A program made the position numbers and the translations under genes. The notes below the pieces were generated by a model, which worked only from the letters and a program-made list of their open reading frames with translations, had not been told where the DNA came from and did no database searches. Shown here one piece after another: positions 61,747 to 64,000 of a stretch of 64,000 nt of DNA (the first letter of the stretch is position 1; every line of letters starts with the position of its first letter). This DNA comes from an uncultured Flavobacteriales bacterium (GTDB taxonomy: Bacteria; Bacteroidota; Bacteroidia; Flavobacteriales; Crocinitomicaceae): the NCBI GenBank assembly GCA_946479285.1, contig CAMLFH010000011.1:1-64000 (forward strand), given 5' to 3'.

Positions 61747-61754
61747 CAAAAGTA
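61747..61754 (-). promoter_or_regulatory. Promoter -7 box for fur-STAS-purA-OstA
   Basis: The minus strand reads TACTTTTG, an exact TAnnTTTG match 18 bases upstream of the fur ATG at 61728. It overlaps the earlier ATG (61749), which decides the start. Confidence 0.5.
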
Positions 61755-61906
61755 GTTATTTTTTTTCGATTGAAGCACGATTGATCATGCTCTTAACGAG
61801 AAGTTTTCAACGAATCGCCTTGCTTTTTAACAGTAGAATCAAAATTCCATTCACCTATCCTGAATTTCAGCCCGAAAAGCAAAAAGTCTCTATGAGTTCG
61901 TTAAAA

Positions 61907-61938
61907 CTAGAATTCTCTAATTCTAGAATTCTAGAATT
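61907..61938. repeat. 8-bp tandem repeat, four units
   Basis: Four units of eight bases, CTAGAATT, CTCTAATT, CTAGAATT and CTAGAATT, lie in the 254-base gap between fur and rel. The array contains the perfect palindrome CTAGAATTCTAG. It may vary in copy number between strains. The rest of the gap shows nothing I recognise. Confidence 0.6.
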
Positions 61939-61982
61939 TCAATTTAGGAATTAGTAGTGAGTCTAATTTTCAATGGCTTTTT

Positions 61983-64000
61983 TCAATCCTCCTTCGTATC
62001 GTAACGCTCTACCCGCTTCACTCCTTCTACCTGCTCGAATTTTCGCATCAAAGTATCCAAATGCTCCGTATCGTAAACCAATACGTGAATTTTCCCTTCA
62101 AACAATCCATCGTTTGCCTCAAAAGAAATGGATTTCATATTGACATTCAATTCTTTGGAAATAACTTCGGTGATCTTGTTTACAATCCCCACATCATCAA
62201 TACCAATCAAACGAATAGCGGCTACACGGGCCACTAAATCCTGGCTTCTCCAGCGTGCTTTGATACAGCGGTAAGCCATTTTAGACTGTAAATGTTCCGC
62301 ATTCGGACAGCTGTTACGATGAATCTTGATTCCTTCAGAGATAGTGATAAATCCAAAAATAGGATCTCCGGGAATCGGGTTACAGCAGCGCGCCATCTGG
62401 TATTGGATATTCTTGAAATCCTCTCCAATAATGATGGTGTCGTCCTTTTTATTGATCTTCGGATAAACATCCAATTCGTGTTTGTCCTTTTTATCTTTAT
62501 AAGCAGCTGGTTTTTTCTCCAACTGGAGCAATCCGTTTACGTTCTCCAGTTCTCTTAATTTGGAAAAATCCACTTTTCCTTTTGCAATTCGAATGTAGAG
62601 ATCCGTTGCCGTGGAAAAGCCATAAAAACGCTCTAAAACGGTGATATTTTCTGACTTAAACTGGATATGCAGATTCTTGAATTTACGCTCCAGGATTTCA
62701 CGACCATCCGCAGCAATTTCTTTGCGTTCTTCGTTTAATGCGGATTTGATTTTCTGACGTGCTCGTGCCGTTCCTGCTAAACGCAGCCAATCTTCGGATG
62801 GTTTCTGCTTCGATGAAGTGATAATCTCCAATTGATCTCCGTTTTGCAGCTGATAGCTCAATGGGACCAAACGGTTATTCACTTTGGCACCGATACATTT
62901 ATTTCCGATATCGCTGTGAATATCGTAAGCAAAATCCAGGATCGTAGCTCCAACCGGAAGTACACGCAAATCTCCTTTTGGGGTGAAAACATAGATTTCT
63001 TCGTGGAACAGGTTCATTTTAAACTCTTCCACAAAATCCATCGCATTCACATCCGGATTCTCGAGTAAGTCGCGAATCTCAGAGATCCAGCGGTCAAATT
63101 TATTGTCGTCTTTTTGATTTTCCTTGTAACGGTAATGAGCAGCCAACCCTTTTTCCGCAATTTCATCCATGCGCTTGGTGCGGATCTGCACTTCCACCCA
63201 TTTACCCTGCGGGGACATCACGGTTGTGTGCAGCGATTCGTAGCCATTCGCACGCGGTGTCGAAATCCAATCGCGTAAACGATCCGGACTTGGCTGGTAA
63301 AAATCGGTTACAATGGAATAAACTCTCCAGCAATCCGCCTTCTCCAATTCGATCGGTGTATCCAAAATAATCCGGATAGCAAAAAGATCAAACACTTCTT
63401 CAAACGGTAGATCTTTACTTTGCATTTTCCGCCAGATCGAAGAAATGGATTTGGTACGTGCTTTAATATCGAAGTGATACCCTTCTCTGCTCAAAGACTC
63501 CCGGATCGGGTTTACAAAGCGGCGAATGAAGCGGTTCCGGACATCTTCCGTAGATTTCAGCTTCAACTGAATATCCTGGTAGATTTCCGTTTCGGTATAT
63601 TTCATAGCCAAATCTTCCAATTCCGTTTTAATGGAATAAAGACCTAGTCTATGAGCTAAAGGAGCGTAAAGAAATTTGGTTTCGGAAGCAATTTTGATCT
63701 GTTTATCCGGGCTCATGCTTTCCAGGGTCCGCATGTTGTGCAGACGATCTGCCAGCTTGATCAGAACAACCCGCAAATCATCCGAGATAGTAAGGATCAT
63801 TTTCCGGAAATTCTCCGCCTGCACAGATGTGTTTTGGTCAAAAACATCGGGGATTTTGGTTAAACCATCGATAATTCTCCGGGCTTTTTCACCAAAAAGA
63901 TCTTCAATATCCTGTAAGGTAATATGCGTATCTTCAACCGTATCATGTAAAAGCGCACAGGCAATGGAAGTGGCTCCCAAGCCCATTTCTTCGACACAAA
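61983..64000 (-). CDS. Rel/SpoT (p)ppGpp synthetase-hydrolase, partial
   Basis: This is the stringent-response enzyme. The frame is open to the right edge (last bases read CVEE before MGLGATS), so the N-terminal ~60 residues are cut off. The HD hydrolase domain shows CALLHDTVEDT and LADRLHNMRTLE. The synthetase domain shows DLFAIRIILDT and PRANGYESLHTTV. A TGS domain follows (YVFTPKGDLRVLPVGATILDFAYDIHSDIGNKCIGAKVN), then a helical region and a C-terminal ACT domain. All core residues look intact, so it is likely bifunctional. Confidence 0.95.
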   Translation of the reverse strand, partial: CVEEMGLGATSIACALLHDTVEDTHITLQDIEDLFGEKARRIIDGLTKIPDVFDQNTSVQAENFRKMILTISDDLRVVLIKLADRLHNMRTLESMSPDKQIKIASETKFLYAPLAHRLGLYSIKTELEDLAMKYTETEIYQDIQLKLKSTEDVRNRFIRRFVNPIRESLSREGYHFDIKARTKSISSIWRKMQSKDLPFEEVFDLFAIRIILDTPIELEKADCWRVYSIVTDFYQPSPDRLRDWISTPRANGYESLHTTVMSPQGKWVEVQIRTKRMDEIAEKGLAAHYRYKENQKDDNKFDRWISEIRDLLENPDVNAMDFVEEFKMNLFHEEIYVFTPKGDLRVLPVGATILDFAYDIHSDIGNKCIGAKVNNRLVPLSYQLQNGDQLEIITSSKQKPSEDWLRLAGTARARQKIKSALNEERKEIAADGREILERKFKNLHIQFKSENITVLERFYGFSTATDLYIRIAKGKVDFSKLRELENVNGLLQLEKKPAAYKDKKDKHELDVYPKINKKDDTIIIGEDFKNIQYQMARCCNPIPGDPIFGFITISEGIKIHRNSCPNAEHLQSKMAYRCIKARWRSQDLVARVAAIRLIGIDDVGIVNKITEVISKELNVNMKSISFEANDGLFEGKIHVLVYDTEHLDTLMRKFEQVEGVKRVERYDTKED

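Noticed and set aside
1..64000. tRNA, rRNA, CRISPR array, transposase or prophage
   Set aside because: No gap is large enough for an undetected rRNA, no cloverleaf or repeat-spacer pattern was seen, and no transposase or phage gene was found by reading.

Overview
The window is chromosomal DNA from a Bacteroidota bacterium. A member of the Flavobacteriales, possibly of the Crocinitomicaceae/Fluviicola type, is most likely; this placement is inference from gene content. The evidence is: secreted proteins with type IX secretion (T9SS) C-terminal sorting domains; an adjacent pair resembling PorV2/PorU2; many copies of the Bacteroidota promoter -7 box TAnnTTTG just upstream of genes; FadN-type beta-oxidation; an E1 alpha/beta fusion; and the gene order rplM-rpsI-rpsB-tsf with pyrH-frr close by. 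There is no rRNA, tRNA, CRISPR array, transposase or prophage. The window is almost entirely single-copy core and lineage-specific genes, densely packed in short operons.

Layout. 0.1-4.2 kb: phosphofructokinase, then an ECF sigma factor overlapping a membrane-anchored TPR protein and an AraC regulator, then an OsmC protein. 4.2-6.2 kb: a 3-hydroxyacyl-CoA dehydrogenase and a PaaG-like isomerase. 6.3-13.8 kb: a T9SS cargo protein, a WYL regulator, an orphan TPR histidine kinase, a conserved 477-residue protein of unknown function, and an overlapping MbnH/MbnP-like pair (di-haem peroxidase plus copper-binding lipoprotein). 13.9-22.0 kb: an AddA/RecB-like helicase-nuclease, then the housekeeping block frr, pyrH, tsf, rpsB, rpsI and rplM. 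22.4-25.4 kb: a small T9SS protein, a lipoprotein and a second ECF sigma factor overlapping a protein with both an inner-membrane helix and a predicted beta-barrel. 25.4-33.2 kb: dinB, a DUF2891 protein, a crotonase, an RRM RNA-binding protein, a coiled-coil membrane protein and the run pssA-purS-aldehyde dehydrogenase.

33.3-39.6 kb: the PorV2-like and PorU2-like (C25 peptidase) pair, the largest locus in the window. 39.7-50.3 kb: a secreted unknown, a SpoIIE-type phosphatase behind an LpxD-like acyltransferase, the branched-chain/2-oxoacid E1 fusion, an HTH-Fic protein, and a DUF2461-S9 peptidase operon. 50.5-55.6 kb: a fatty acid/acyl-CoA block (acidic protein, PaaI thioesterase, MarR regulator, FadN, FadA). 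55.7-64.0 kb: an AI-2E family membrane protein, a WG-repeat protein, the overlapping fur-STAS-purA-OstA/LptA operon, and a Rel/SpoT (p)ppGpp enzyme cut by the right edge.

Recurring themes. Envelope biogenesis and secretion: T9SS, LpxD, OstA/LptA, PssA. Acyl-CoA metabolism: five separate genes plus the FadN/FadA pair. Signal transduction by ECF sigma factors coupled to membrane proteins, and by a possible phosphatase/STAS partner switch. The least described items are the PorU2/PorV2 locus, the MbnH/MbnP pair, the sigma/barrel pair, and an RNA hairpin that places the lpxD ribosome-binding site in its loop.
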